DNA of 64,000 nucleotides from DASRJW01 sp964567755 (lineage in GTDB: Bacteria; Krumholzibacteriota; Krumholzibacteriia; G020349025), in the NCBI GenBank assembly GCA_964567755.1, contig CAZMNW010000015.1:1-64000 (forward strand), in the 5' to 3' direction. The notes below the pieces were generated by a model that did not search any database, was not told the origin of the DNA, and was given only the letters and a program-made list of their open reading frames with translations. Made by a program: the position numbers and the translations under genes. Below, piece by piece: positions 33,559 through 42,232 of the stretch; the stretch's first letter is position 1, and each line of letters starts with the position of its first letter.

Positions 33559-35070
33559 TCATGGGGCCACGGGTTGCAGGTGCCAGTCGGCGAGACCCAG
33601 GTGCGGTCCAAAGGGTAGCGGACGTGGCGGGTTCGCTGTATCCGGAGCTTGCCAAACATCGTGGAAGAAAACGAGCGGGATGATGTACCCCGTGGCGGTG
33701 AGCGCGGTCTCGGACGCGCGTGTGCGGCCTTCCAAAAGATCCCGCCATGCGGGCGGGAGGTGCGCACCCAGCACCGGAGCCAACAGGTCGCTCAAAACGT
33801 GCAGCACGCGCGCCGGCTCCTGGAGCGCCGCATGCCCTTGCGGCGCTGTCCAACCAAGGACGGCGACATCCCAGTCACCCCCTTGCAATGTCGCGATGTA
33901 GGTCTCTGGCAGTCGGTTGTCGAGCGTGACCTCGAAGCCGAGTTGCGACAGCTGCACTTGCAAGCGTTCGCCGAGCTTGTGCAGTGTCGGGTCCGCAGCG
34001 GGAACGACGACACGCAACGGGCGTCGTGTCGGCGCCGAGGATCCATCGGGTTTGACGGCACGAGAGGAACGCAGCGTGGTCGCATCGGGGTACAACCCAT
34101 ACGCCGGCTCGCCATCTCCGGCGAGACCTGCGCGCACGAACACCATGGCGTCGAACTCCGCAGCGACGCGCCGGCGCGCCGCGGGGTCGGCGAGCGTGGC
34201 GCTGGTCGGGTGGATCAGAGCCAATCCCAATCGGCGTGCGGGCAGACGCGTGCGCATGGCGCCGGCGACTGCGTTCGCCATCGGATCGATGCGCCGCAAG
34301 ATCATCGGCTCCTTGGTGGAAGCACTGCGCCCCGCGCCGATGGCGAGCAACGTGTGCAGGAACGGCCGGCCATCCGAATACTGCTCGAACGCGGTGCATC
34401 GCAGCGTGTCGGGCTTGGAGAGTGTGATGCGGAAGGGTCCGGTGCCGGTCGGCGGGGAACCAACGCGCGAGATGGCAGCCGCCGGCAGGGACAATCGCGC
34501 TGCCAAATCCGGCACGCCGTGCGCGAAGTGCAGCTCCAACTCGGTGGCCGAGAGCAGGTGAATGCCCTCGATCTGTTGCGTCTCTCCGGCGGCGAAGTCC
34601 GCGAGCCCGACCAGGTCCTGCAACAACCAACGATGCGGCGAGCGCCGTGGATCCGCGAGGCGGTGCAACGACTCGGTCACTGCCTGTGCGTCGCAGCGGG
34701 CGCCGTCATGGAAGCGTGCATCGGTGCGCAGAGTGAATGACCAGCGCGTGGCGTCGTCGTTGTGCACCCAGTGCACGGCGAGTCCGGGCTCGACGAGCTC
34801 GGGGCCCCAACGCGTGAGGCCTTCGTACAGACATGCGCCGAGAAGCGCGCCCTCGTCACCCCACAAATGCACTGGATCTGGACTCCCGAGATCGGCCGGT
34901 CTGAGCGGCAGTTCGATCTGAAGGGTCCCACCGTAACGTGCCACTCGTCCGGCGTCGGCCACGCGCATGGTCAGGCCGAGGAAAAGGCAAACGGCGATGA
35001 GTCCGAGCCCGGCGAAACGGGCACCACGCGGTTCGCGGGCACGGCCACAGTTTGGCGTCGGTTTGCACAT
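33559..35070 (-). CDS. Extracellular solute-binding protein, family 5
   Basis: A 503-residue periplasmic binding protein of the oligopeptide/nickel class (SBP_bac_5). Features: signal or anchor segment FAGLGLIAVCLFLGLTMRVADA, then ACLYEGLTRWGPELVEPGLAVHW, RWSFTLRTDARFHDGARCDAQAVTESLHRL and YSDGRPFLHTLL, PTGTGPFRIT, and a WDVAVLGWTAPQGHA C-terminal block. Such proteins deliver peptides or metals to an ABC importer, but no permease or ATPase gene is near. Start at 35070 after GAGGGAG. The upstream FG-GAP gene ends 10 bp before, so the pair is co-transcribed. Substrate not predictable. Confidence 0.82.
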   Translation of the reverse strand: MCKPTPNCGRAREPRGARFAGLGLIAVCLFLGLTMRVADAGRVARYGGTLQIELPLRPADLGSPDPVHLWGDEGALLGACLYEGLTRWGPELVEPGLAVHWVHNDDATRWSFTLRTDARFHDGARCDAQAVTESLHRLADPRRSPHRWLLQDLVGLADFAAGETQQIEGIHLLSATELELHFAHGVPDLAARLSLPAAAISRVGSPPTGTGPFRITLSKPDTLRCTAFEQYSDGRPFLHTLLAIGAGRSASTKEPMILRRIDPMANAVAGAMRTRLPARRLGLALIHPTSATLADPAARRRVAAEFDAMVFVRAGLAGDGEPAYGLYPDATTLRSSRAVKPDGSSAPTRRPLRVVVPAADPTLHKLGERLQVQLSQLGFEVTLDNRLPETYIATLQGGDWDVAVLGWTAPQGHAALQEPARVLHVLSDLLAPVLGAHLPPAWRDLLEGRTRASETALTATGYIIPLVFFHDVWQAPDTANPPRPLPFGPHLGLADWHLQPVAP

Positions 35071-35080
35071 CTTTGCTCCC

Positions 35081-36751
35081 TCAGCGCGGCGGATTCTGCG
35101 ACAGGGGCGAACCCCGGGCTTCGGTGCGTTCGCCGGGCAGGGCAAGGTAGACGTGCAGCCGCACGCCCGCGTCGTGTTGCTCGGCCGCCACAAAATCGGC
35201 GGCGCCGTCACCGTTGAGATCGTGGCTCGCCAAGGCGGTCAGCATTGCCGCGAATGGTTCGCTGCTCCACACGAGACGCAAGGAACGTTGATCCAGCTGC
35301 GCCGCGAGCAAGCGATCTCCCAAACCGCTGAATACGGGGTCGGTGAGCCAAAAGACCGCACGTGAATCGGTGCCTTCGCTCGGTTGCACCGTCTTGACAT
35401 CGCCGAAGGCGCGGAAGGCCTCGAGCGGCGTGCTCGAACGCTGCACCTGCAGCGTGCCGCGACGGTCGCTCCACGCGAGGTCCAGGACGCCATCGCCATC
35501 GACATCGGCGAACACCGGCAGGAAGGCTGGACGCTCGCCACGACCGGGTGCTGGCCACCAGCGTGCCGCGAGCTCCTCGGGTCCGCGCGCCGCTTTCCAC
35601 AACGACTCGAGCGCGGGCCGCAATTCGAGGCCGGTGCCGGCACTCCCGATCAGCGCCAGATGTCCGGCGTCGTCGATGCCCAGTGCACGTGGCCAGCGTT
35701 CGTCGCTCAGGACCCACAAGTTGTGTGCTGCCGGAACCGTCACGCCGGCGGCGCGCAGTGTTTCTGCGCCGAGCACGAGTCCGTACTGCCCGCGGCGTGT
35801 CGCATCACGCGGTCCGAGCGCAATCGGTTCGGCTGGGCGCAGACCCGGGTGTTGGAAGGTCAACAAGCGCACGGAGTCGCGCGACACGGCAACCAACGCG
35901 CCGGGAATCGCACCTGCGAGCGCGGTGACGCTCCATGGAAAAACCTGTCGTGACAGCAGGCGGAACCCGGGTGGCGCACCCTGGGCGGGGGCGTCGGAGT
36001 CGAACCACGAGCGCAGCATGGGGTCGAGATCCACAGCCGCGACCGCGATGTCGACGGCGCGCACGCGCGCGATCGAATAGCATTCAATGTTGAGAACGAG
36101 TTTTTCCGGCGTGCGTAACAGCACCGGGAACAGCACTTCGTCGAGGTCCTCTTGGTCGTGCAAGAACGCCGCGATCGAACGCGATGCATACGCCGCCCCC
36201 GCGGCGGTTTCGCGCGCGGGATCGCCGGCCAGCTGCAATTCCGCGCTCGAGCGCAGCAGCGAACGTAGTTTTTCCCCCACGACTTCGGGGACCACCGCCG
36301 GCAGATCCACGAGCGTTGCACACGGGGCAAGCAGCACGCGCACGGGTTCTCCGTGTACGCGCACGATGTCCGCATTCTCGGTGCGTTCCCGGCCGGCGTG
36401 GGAGATCTCGCGGCACTCCACCATCGCCGAGCTCACTTGCGAAACCTGCAGCTGCGCGATCGGGCGCGATTCACCGCGCGTCGCCCCTGGAATCGGTCGC
36501 AGCACGGCGAGAATTGCGCCGAGCTCGGGCGGCTCGCCATCGATGGCGACGAAGATGCGGCCGCGCTGGCGGTCCACGACCCGTCCCAGTGCGCGCGTGT
36601 ACCGCATCTGAATCGAGGCCGCTCCTTGCTGCACCAGAGTGTCGAGGATGGATGCGCCTGCAGGGGGTGACTCCTGTGCAGAGGGCACGGTCGGTGCACC
36701 GGCTAAGAGGCCGAGCAGGAGCCAGTGACGACACCGGGTTCGGAGTCGCAT
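35081..36751 (-). CDS. Secreted protein with FG-GAP-like motifs
   Basis: A 556-residue exported protein. Signal peptide MRLRTRCRHWLLLGLLAGAPTVPSAQES. The central part (about 60-330) does not match a family I know. The C-terminal part has two calcium-binding FG-GAP/VCBS-type motifs, FADVDGDGVLDLAWSD and SHDLNGDGAADFVAAE, about 110 residues apart, as in beta-propeller repeats. It is the first gene of a leftward pair with the solute-binding protein and divergent from murI. GAGGTG precedes the start. Likely surface or periplasmic, ligand unknown. Confidence 0.72.
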   Translation of the reverse strand: MRLRTRCRHWLLLGLLAGAPTVPSAQESPPAGASILDTLVQQGAASIQMRYTRALGRVVDRQRGRIFVAIDGEPPELGAILAVLRPIPGATRGESRPIAQLQVSQVSSAMVECREISHAGRERTENADIVRVHGEPVRVLLAPCATLVDLPAVVPEVVGEKLRSLLRSSAELQLAGDPARETAAGAAYASRSIAAFLHDQEDLDEVLFPVLLRTPEKLVLNIECYSIARVRAVDIAVAAVDLDPMLRSWFDSDAPAQGAPPGFRLLSRQVFPWSVTALAGAIPGALVAVSRDSVRLLTFQHPGLRPAEPIALGPRDATRRGQYGLVLGAETLRAAGVTVPAAHNLWVLSDERWPRALGIDDAGHLALIGSAGTGLELRPALESLWKAARGPEELAARWWPAPGRGERPAFLPVFADVDGDGVLDLAWSDRRGTLQVQRSSTPLEAFRAFGDVKTVQPSEGTDSRAVFWLTDPVFSGLGDRLLAAQLDQRSLRLVWSSEPFAAMLTALASHDLNGDGAADFVAAEQHDAGVRLHVYLALPGERTEARGSPLSQNPPR

Positions 36752-36897
36752 CGCTTCGAATCACCTCGCGGAATGGCTTGGCCCGGGCTTGGAAGGCGGA
36801 TTGCCCCCAAAGAGGAGCACCGAACGTCGCTCCGGTCAACCCTGGGTCTCGCCGCTCGGGGGGAAGGCGTGGCAGTATGTGCCCCGGAGGTCGAATA

Positions 36898-37785
36898 GTG
36901 GGAGCGCGCGTCGGAGTCTTCGATTCGGGTGTCGGCGGTCTATCGGTATGGCGCGAGATCAGACGTCAGCACCCGGACCTCGAAACGATCTATCTCGCCG
37001 ACCAGGCCCATATTCCTTACGGTGCGCACTCCTCCGCGCAGGTCCTGCGCTTCGCCACCGGGATTACCCGCTATCTCTTGGGGCGAGGTTGCGATGCCAT
37101 CGTCGTTGCTTGCAACACCGCGTCGGCGGCGGCTCTGACCACGCTGCGATCCGAGTTCCCGGACGCCCTCTTCGTGGGCATGGAGCCGGCGGTCAAGCCC
37201 GCCGCGGCGATCTCGCAGAGCAAGATCGTGGGCGTCCTCGGCACGCCAGCCACGCTTGCCGGCGAGCTCTTTCTTGGCACGATCGAACGCCACGCCGCGG
37301 ATGTCGAGGTCGTGCGGCAACCGTGTCCAGGACTCGTGGATCGTATCGAATCTGGCGCGCTCGACGGACCCGAAACCGAGGCGATGTTGCGTGGTTTCTT
37401 GCGGACACCTCTCGCTGCCGGTGCCGACGTTCTCGTTCTGGCCTGCACACACTATCCGCTGTTGCAGAGGACCATCGAAGAGCTCGCCGGTCCCGGGGTG
37501 CACGTGATCGATCCAGCTCCTGCGGTCGCGCGCCAGCTGGGGCGCTGTATCGAAGGCTTGGGCTCTGCCTCCGCACCGGGGGCAGCGGCCGAAGTCGAGC
37601 AGCCCGAATCCGTCCGCACCCCTGGCGGACGACACGAGTTCCGCACCACGGGTGATGTGCAGCGCTTCGAACGCGTGGCCGGAGCCATCTTGGGGCGCCC
37701 GGTGATGGCATCCGGCGCCCATTGGGAAAACGACGATCTCGTCGGCGAGCCCGCATCCGTACAGAGCCCAATCCGCGAACGCTGA
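36898..37785 (+). CDS. murI: Glutamate racemase
   Basis: A 295-residue enzyme making D-glutamate for peptidoglycan. Both catalytic cysteines are present: VVACNTASAAAL and LVLACTHYPLLQ, along with GVFDSGVGGLSVWREI and YLADQAHIPYG at the start. It is about 25 residues longer than usual because of a Pro/Ala-rich insertion before the end. Start GTG 36898 lies seven bases after GGAGG; the longer in-frame reading lies antisense to the FG-GAP gene. A ten-pair hairpin overlaps the stop codon. Confidence 0.94.
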   Translation: MGARVGVFDSGVGGLSVWREIRRQHPDLETIYLADQAHIPYGAHSSAQVLRFATGITRYLLGRGCDAIVVACNTASAAALTTLRSEFPDALFVGMEPAVKPAAAISQSKIVGVLGTPATLAGELFLGTIERHAADVEVVRQPCPGLVDRIESGALDGPETEAMLRGFLRTPLAAGADVLVLACTHYPLLQRTIEELAGPGVHVIDPAPAVARQLGRCIEGLGSASAPGAAAEVEQPESVRTPGGRHEFRTTGDVQRFERVAGAILGRPVMASGAHWENDDLVGEPASVQSPIRER

Positions 37786-37808
37786 AGGGGGCCATCGCGG
37801 CCCCCTTC
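37784..37808 (+). terminator. Hairpin overlapping the murI stop codon
   Basis: GAAGGGGGCC pairs with GGCCCCCTTC (37784-37793 with 37799-37808) around a five-base loop. The stem begins in the stop codon. There is no U-tract after it, so it may end transcription only partly or act as an RNA-protecting structure. Confidence 0.55.
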
Positions 37809-37920
37809 CACGCCAGTTTCGTGCTCCATCGTCAGCGTTCTTCGTCCCTGAGGATGCGGCCGTGGATCGATCGGCGTCTTGGCATCGGCGTGGGCCATCG
37901 GCGGTGCCGATGCTCTCACG

Positions 37921-38331
37921 TCAGACCGTAGTGGCCCCGACGTCGACGACCTCGATCCGGCGGCGCTTCTCTTCGGCGCGTCGCGGCAGGGTGACGTACA
38001 GAAGTCCGTTCTCGAGTCTTGCCGTCACCTGCTGCATATCCACGCCTTCTCCGAGGGTGAAGCGGCGCTCGAAGACGTACCCAGCGCGACGGCCGTCGTG
38101 CACCAACTTCGCGGACCCTTCGTGGCCGCTGCGCGCGGCACGGACGACCATGACGCCCTGGTCCAAGGTCAAGGTCACATCTCCCTTGCGCACGCCCGGC
38201 AGCTCCAGGATCACGTGGTAGTTGTCGCCATCATCCAGGATGTCCGCCGCCGGGGTGACGATCGCATCTTGGGTTTGCGGTTGTGGCGCGCAGTGCATCT
38301 GCGTCGCCGGCACCATCCATCGCATGTACAT
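37921..38331 (-). CDS. Small heat-shock protein (Hsp20)
   Basis: A 136-residue alpha-crystallin-type holdase. The crystallin domain runs from about residue 35 (ILDDGDNYHVILELPGVRKGDVTLTLDQGVMVVRAAR) to GLLYVTLPRRAEEKRR. The IXI-like C-terminal motif is weak (IEVVDVG). ATG 38331 follows AAGGAGA. It is the second of two tandem hsp20 genes, 64 bp after the other, and is shorter at its N-terminus. Confidence 0.9.
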   Translation of the reverse strand: MYMRWMVPATQMHCAPQPQTQDAIVTPAADILDDGDNYHVILELPGVRKGDVTLTLDQGVMVVRAARSGHEGSAKLVHDGRRAGYVFERRFTLGEGVDMQQVTARLENGLLYVTLPRRAEEKRRRIEVVDVGATTV

Positions 38332-38395
38332 GGTTCTCGTCTCCTTGTCTCTCGAGTGCGTCCTCGCGACCATCGCGCCTCTCTGACGCCGATGC

Positions 38396-38842
38396 TTACT
38401 TCACTTCGACCGGAATCTGCCGGCCGACTTGGGTTTCGACCTTCGGCAAGGTGACGGTCATGACGCCCTTGTCGTACGTCGCCTTGACCTTGTCCGGCTG
38501 CACGCCGTACGGAAGTTGGAGCGTGCGCTGGAACGCGCCGATTCGGCGCTCGCGCTTGAGGATCGTGCCCTCCTCGAGCTCGCTCTCCTCTTTGCGTTCG
38601 CCGTGGATGGTGAGCAGGTTGCCCTGCAGGTTGATCTCCACGGCCTTGGGATCGATTCCCGGCAGTTCCAACCGGAGCACGAGGCGATCCTTCTCCTCGA
38701 CCAGGTCCATGGGCGGGTACCAGCTCTGCGAGGCACCTTCGAAGGACCAGTCGGAGAACATCTCGCTCACCTGACGATCGAGCCGATCGAAGAACGGATC
38801 GATGAAAGCGTCGTTTCTGGGTGTCCACCTGACGAGTGACAT
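38396..38842 (-). CDS. Small heat-shock protein (Hsp20)
   Basis: A 148-residue Hsp20 chaperone. MSLVRWTPRNDAFIDPFFDRLDRQVSEMF is the typical N-terminal arm; the crystallin domain includes LVLRLELPGIDPKAVEINLQGNLLTIHGERK and GVMTVTLPKVETQVGRQIPVEVK, with the IPV motif present. Start ATG 38842 after GGAGGAATGAG. With the next gene it forms a two-gene heat-shock unit. An AT-rich stretch of about 50 bp at 38970-39020 upstream may hold its promoter; no CIRCE element is seen. Confidence 0.92.
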   Translation of the reverse strand: MSLVRWTPRNDAFIDPFFDRLDRQVSEMFSDWSFEGASQSWYPPMDLVEEKDRLVLRLELPGIDPKAVEINLQGNLLTIHGERKEESELEEGTILKRERRIGAFQRTLQLPYGVQPDKVKATYDKGVMTVTLPKVETQVGRQIPVEVK

Positions 38843-38969
38843 CTCATTCCTCCCCGAGCAAGCCGGGCATGGCCTTGATTCGTTTCGGCGCGCCACAAGC
38901 GCCATTTTGGCACTGCGTCTGCGCCTTGATCAGGAGCAATGCCATATCCGTGCCAGACCCAGAGCATGA

Positions 38970-39020
38970 GCTATAAAGTATTTAATATACTATAGTTACA
39001 ATTAACTATTGGATCAGATG
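38970..39020. promoter_or_regulatory. AT-rich island upstream of the hsp20 pair
   Basis: About 50 bp of very AT-rich sequence (TATAAAGTATTTAATATACT and on) stands out in GC-rich DNA. Leftward it offers TTGTAA and TATAGT/TTTATA elements for the hsp20 genes; rightward it could drive a short transcript ending at the terminator at 39049-39075. Exact elements cannot be fixed. Confidence 0.4.
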
Positions 39021-39048
39021 CAGGCGTTTTGCACATTTTGGCATGATC

Positions 39049-39075
39049 ACGGCAGACAGCATGACTGCCGTTTTT
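39049..39075 (+). terminator. Rightward intrinsic terminator with no obvious gene
   Basis: ACGGCAG (39049-39055) pairs with CTGCCGT (39065-39071) and is followed by TTTT at 39072-39075. The strand is rightward, but both flanking protein genes are leftward, so it may end a small RNA from the AT-rich island. Confidence 0.6.
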
Positions 39076-39126
39076 GGTGTTTGACTCTTGGAAGCTGGAC
39101 CGGCCTTCATGGGAGGCTGGCCGGAA

Positions 39127-40680
39127 CTAGGAATCGGCTCGAGCTGACTCGATGATCTGATACGCCGGGCCGATCGCACTCAGCAGGTCCCCGGCGATCA
39201 GGCTGCGGGCGGAAGAGCCCTCGGTCGCGCAGTCTGCAGCCAAACCATGCAGGAATACGGCGAGGGTGGCTGCGCCGAGAATCGGCAACCCCTGTGCGAG
39301 CAAGCCCCCGACAATTCCGGTCAGAACGTCGCCAGTTCCGGCCGTGGCGAGCCCGGCGTTGCCGCTGCCGTTGACGTGCTTCGTGCCATCCGGGGCGACG
39401 ACGATGGTGGGGCCCCCCTTGGCGACGACGACGACATCGTGTCGAACTGCCGCCCGCTCGGCCGCGGCAACGCGCGCCGCGTCATCGATGGAATCTTCCT
39501 GGTTCCAACGCGCGAGCTCCTGCGCATGCGGTGTCGCGATCCGTGGGCCGGGATGCGAGTGTCGAGGCAGCGCCAAGATTGCTTCTGCGTCGACAACAGC
39601 GGGCAGCCGAGTTTCCTCCAGGAGCCGCCGGACCCAAGGGAGTGTTTCAGGGCCGACACGAATCCCCGAGCCGATCGCAAGCGCACCGCGACGGGGCGCA
39701 AGGGTTTGGATCACGTCGAGAATCGACGCGTCGCAGTTGCCCTCTTCGTTGTCCGGGCACGGGTGCACGATGACCTCGCGCAGCATTCCTTCCAGAAGAT
39801 CGCGAATCGATGCGGGCACCACGAGGTGCACCATGCCGGCCCCGCTGCGCAATGCGGCCTCGGCGGCTAGGCCCGCGGCTCCTGGATAGCGGCGACTACC
39901 CGCTACGAGGATCAACGCGCCGCGATCGTACTTGTGGGCGGTCGGCTCGAGCCGCGGCAGGAGTGCGCGAGCCGCTGCTGTGTCGACCCAGTTCCACTCG
40001 CCGGGCGCTTGGTCGACGACTTGGGTTGGGAAGCCGATGTCGGCAACGACGAGACGTCCAACACGCTCGCGACCCGGGTACAAGGCGAGCCCGCGCTTGG
40101 GAAGGCCGAAGGTCACCGTGGTGTGCGCCCAGACCGATGTGCCCAGGATGGCACCCGTGCTCGCATCGACGCCGCTCGGGATGTCGAGCGCCAATGTGCG
40201 CTTGCTTGTCTGGGTCAACAAATCGACGAGGGCAACGAGTCGGGATGGAAGCGGGCGGTCGGCACCCGTGCCGAGAAGGGCATCCACGCACAAATCGGCA
40301 TCCGAGAGCCGGCGTGCGAACGGCGAACTCGGAGACGCGATGCGATCGGGCAACACGGCGATGGTCGCGCCTGTGCGCCGCAAGCGCCGGAGATTCGTGC
40401 GCGCATCTGTGCGGAGCGCAGCCGGTGGGTCGGTGAGGTGGACGCCGACTCGCGCACCTTGTGCGGCAAGCAGTCGTGCCACGACCAAGCCATCGCCGCC
40501 GTTGTTGCCCTTGCCACACAAGATCTCGACGCGCGCACCACGCAGGCGCAAGAGGAGCCGCCCGGCTTCGCGCGCCGCCGCCGCGCCAGCGCGCTCCATG
40601 AGCACGAGTGCCGGCACCAGCCCGGCATCGATCGTGCGGCGATCGATTGCCTGCATCTCCTGCGCCGTGACCAGTTTCAC
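39127..40680 (-). CDS. nnr: Bifunctional NAD(P)HX epimerase/dehydratase
   Basis: A 517-residue repair enzyme for hydrated NADH and NADPH. The N-terminal YjeF_N epimerase (about 1-215) has VTAQEMQAIDRR, GKGNNGGDGLVVARLLAAQG and LALDIPSGVDASTG. The C-terminal kinase-fold dehydratase (about 220-517) has KYDRGALILVAGSRRYPGAAGLAAEAALRSGAGMVHL, TPHAQEL and NAGLATAGTGDVLTGIVGG. Start GTG 40680 directly after an AGGAGAAGGC site; ATG at 40695 is the alternative. Divergent from the CPBP gene with only 69 bp between starts. Confidence 0.94.
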   Translation of the reverse strand: MKLVTAQEMQAIDRRTIDAGLVPALVLMERAGAAAAREAGRLLLRLRGARVEILCGKGNNGGDGLVVARLLAAQGARVGVHLTDPPAALRTDARTNLRRLRRTGATIAVLPDRIASPSSPFARRLSDADLCVDALLGTGADRPLPSRLVALVDLLTQTSKRTLALDIPSGVDASTGAILGTSVWAHTTVTFGLPKRGLALYPGRERVGRLVVADIGFPTQVVDQAPGEWNWVDTAAARALLPRLEPTAHKYDRGALILVAGSRRYPGAAGLAAEAALRSGAGMVHLVVPASIRDLLEGMLREVIVHPCPDNEEGNCDASILDVIQTLAPRRGALAIGSGIRVGPETLPWVRRLLEETRLPAVVDAEAILALPRHSHPGPRIATPHAQELARWNQEDSIDDAARVAAAERAAVRHDVVVVAKGGPTIVVAPDGTKHVNGSGNAGLATAGTGDVLTGIVGGLLAQGLPILGAATLAVFLHGLAADCATEGSSARSLIAGDLLSAIGPAYQIIESARADS

Positions 40681-40749
40681 GCCTTCTCCTCGCATGGGGT
40701 GGGCGGATGCGATTGCGGTTCCCCTCTCGGGGCGATGATACTCCCGACT

Positions 40750-41637
40750 ATGAGCGACCAACCGGACCCGACAACAGAAGAGAACGACTTAGACCGTGGG
40801 CATGGAGCCGGAGGCCAGCCACCGGAGGGCAAAGGCGTCGAGAGCTTCTACGATCTTTTCGGTTCGGGGACGCTGCTACTCCTCTTCACGGGATGTCTCC
40901 TGCTGTATTTACTGCTCCAGGGAATTCTGTGGGGAGGCAAGCCTGGCGCGCCTGTCTGGGGCCTGGCAGCGGCGCCCGTGGTCGGGATCCTCCTGCCGCT
41001 CGCGGTGCTCATTCGGTCGTTGCGGCGCTCGGTGCGCGTCGAGCTCTGGTGGTTGCCGTTGTCGGCGCGGCAGGTTGGCGGTGTCGTGCTCGCGATCCTC
41101 GGCACCGTTCCCCTGGCATACGCGCTCGCCGCGCTCAATCTCGAGCTCATCGCTCCGGATCCGGAATCGGAACAGCTGCTGCAGAATCTCGTACCGACGG
41201 ATGTTTCGAGCTTTCTTGCCGGCTTGTTTGCCGTCGTTCTGTTGGCGCCGCTCGGCGAGGAGGTGCTGTTCCGTGCCCTGCTTCTCGGCACGTTGGGGCG
41301 ACACCTTCGGCCGGTGGTGGCCGTGGTCGTGGTGGCCGTCCTCTTCGGCATGACCCACTTCGCGCCGTGGGTCGTATTGCCGCTCTCGGCGCTGGGGATC
41401 GTTCTCGGGATGCTCGTTCTGTTGACTCGGGCGCTGACTGCAGCCTGGGTCGGCCACGCGCTCTTCAACCTCATTGGTTATCTGGAGCTCGCGCTCACGG
41501 GCGACGCGCAAACGACGGCACTCACGCAGTGGTCGTTGCAGCCGTTGGCGCTGATCGCGGCGCCGATGCTGCTGGCGGCGGCGTACTGGTTGCTGCGAAG
41601 CGACGGAAAAATCGGCATCGACGCCGGAACGGCGTGA
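40750..41637 (+). CDS. CPBP family intramembrane metalloprotease
   Basis: A 295-residue membrane protein of the CAAX-protease/bacteriocin-processing family (Abi). About eight helices; the family motifs are GEEVLFRALLLGTLGRH near residue 172, FGMTHFAPWVVLPLSALGIVLG and WVGHALFNLIGY, giving the Glu-Glu and His metal ligands. Bacterial members have roles in immunity to bacteriocins or unknown substrates. The soluble N-terminus is acidic. The start at 40750 lacks a ribosome binding site but sits seven bases after GATACT, so it may be leaderless; ATG 40735 is also in frame. Confidence 0.88.
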   Translation: MSDQPDPTTEENDLDRGHGAGGQPPEGKGVESFYDLFGSGTLLLLFTGCLLLYLLLQGILWGGKPGAPVWGLAAAPVVGILLPLAVLIRSLRRSVRVELWWLPLSARQVGGVVLAILGTVPLAYALAALNLELIAPDPESEQLLQNLVPTDVSSFLAGLFAVVLLAPLGEEVLFRALLLGTLGRHLRPVVAVVVVAVLFGMTHFAPWVVLPLSALGIVLGMLVLLTRALTAAWVGHALFNLIGYLELALTGDAQTTALTQWSLQPLALIAAPMLLAAAYWLLRSDGKIGIDAGTA

Positions 41638-41667
41638 TGTGGAACGTACCAGGAGCGGGAATGCGAT

Positions 41668-41865
41668 CTACTTCTGCGACTGGCCGAGAGCACGCCCGAA
41701 ACTGATCTCCCCATTGTCGATGCGGATGTTGAAGCCGCAAACGGGGTTGTTGCAGACCCAGGCTTTGTACGTAATGGGCGCACCTTCACGCCCATAGTCG
41801 GACAGCGGAAGTAGGACCCCGTCGTCGCACTTCTTGCACGGCGGGAATTCTTTCATCTCCATCAT
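41668..41865 (-). CDS. Small zinc-ribbon protein
   Basis: A 65-residue protein with two cysteine pairs, PCKKCDDG and CNNPVCGF, separated by about 27 residues, forming a zinc-ribbon fold. The end is FNIRIDNGEISFGRALGQ. No named family recognised. A cluster of ATG codons gives starts at 41865, 41862 or 41856; the first follows GGGGCTG. A candidate promoter TTGACA-18-GATGAT lies at 42010-41981 with a leader of about 110 nt. Confidence 0.7.
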   Translation of the reverse strand: MMEMKEFPPCKKCDDGVLLPLSDYGREGAPITYKAWVCNNPVCGFNIRIDNGEISFGRALGQSQK

Positions 41866-41980
41866 CAGCCCCAGCCCGAGCGGACAGAACGCTGCTGCTG
41901 CCGGAGCCACTCACCTCCCCCTGCGCTCGACCCGACTCCGGGATCGCGTTCGGGATCCTGTCTCTCCACGAGACGAAGAG

Positions 41981-42010
41981 ATCATCCCTGGAAGTTTTAC
42001 AAGGTGTCAA
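41981..42010 (-). promoter_or_regulatory. Promoter of the small zinc-ribbon gene
   Basis: Minus strand TTGACA at 42010-42005, an 18-bp spacer and GATGAT (four of six consensus bases). The rest of 41866-42232 has no recognised gene. Confidence 0.5.
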
Positions 42011-42232
42011 GTGCAGTGGCGCTGAACGGCAGGCCGGAAACGCGCTCCAGGCACGGAAATCAGGCCTGCTGGTCATTTTCCGGCCAAAAACGGTCCTCTC
42101 CAGACGGGCGCGACATTCCAGGCACGATCTATTCAGGGTGAAGAAGCCCAAAAAGCTCGCGGGCGAAGCACGCCGCAAACTCGGAGTGACGCATGGACAC
42201 CAAGAGCGGACGAGAGGCTTCGCCAGTGTGGA

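Noticed and set aside
36184..36897. An N-terminal extension of glutamate racemase to 36184
   Set aside because: It would be antisense to the FG-GAP gene, while GTG 36898 has GGAGG at the right distance and gives the family length.
37784..37808. Strong intrinsic terminator after murI
   Set aside because: The stem is excellent but lacks a U-tract; kept only as a weak terminator or RNA hairpin.
39127..41637. Gene fusion between the NAD(P)HX enzyme region and the CPBP protease suggested by a long rightward frame
   Set aside because: The upstream part of that rightward frame (39934-40749) is antisense to the repair enzyme and has no domain; the protease starts at 40750.
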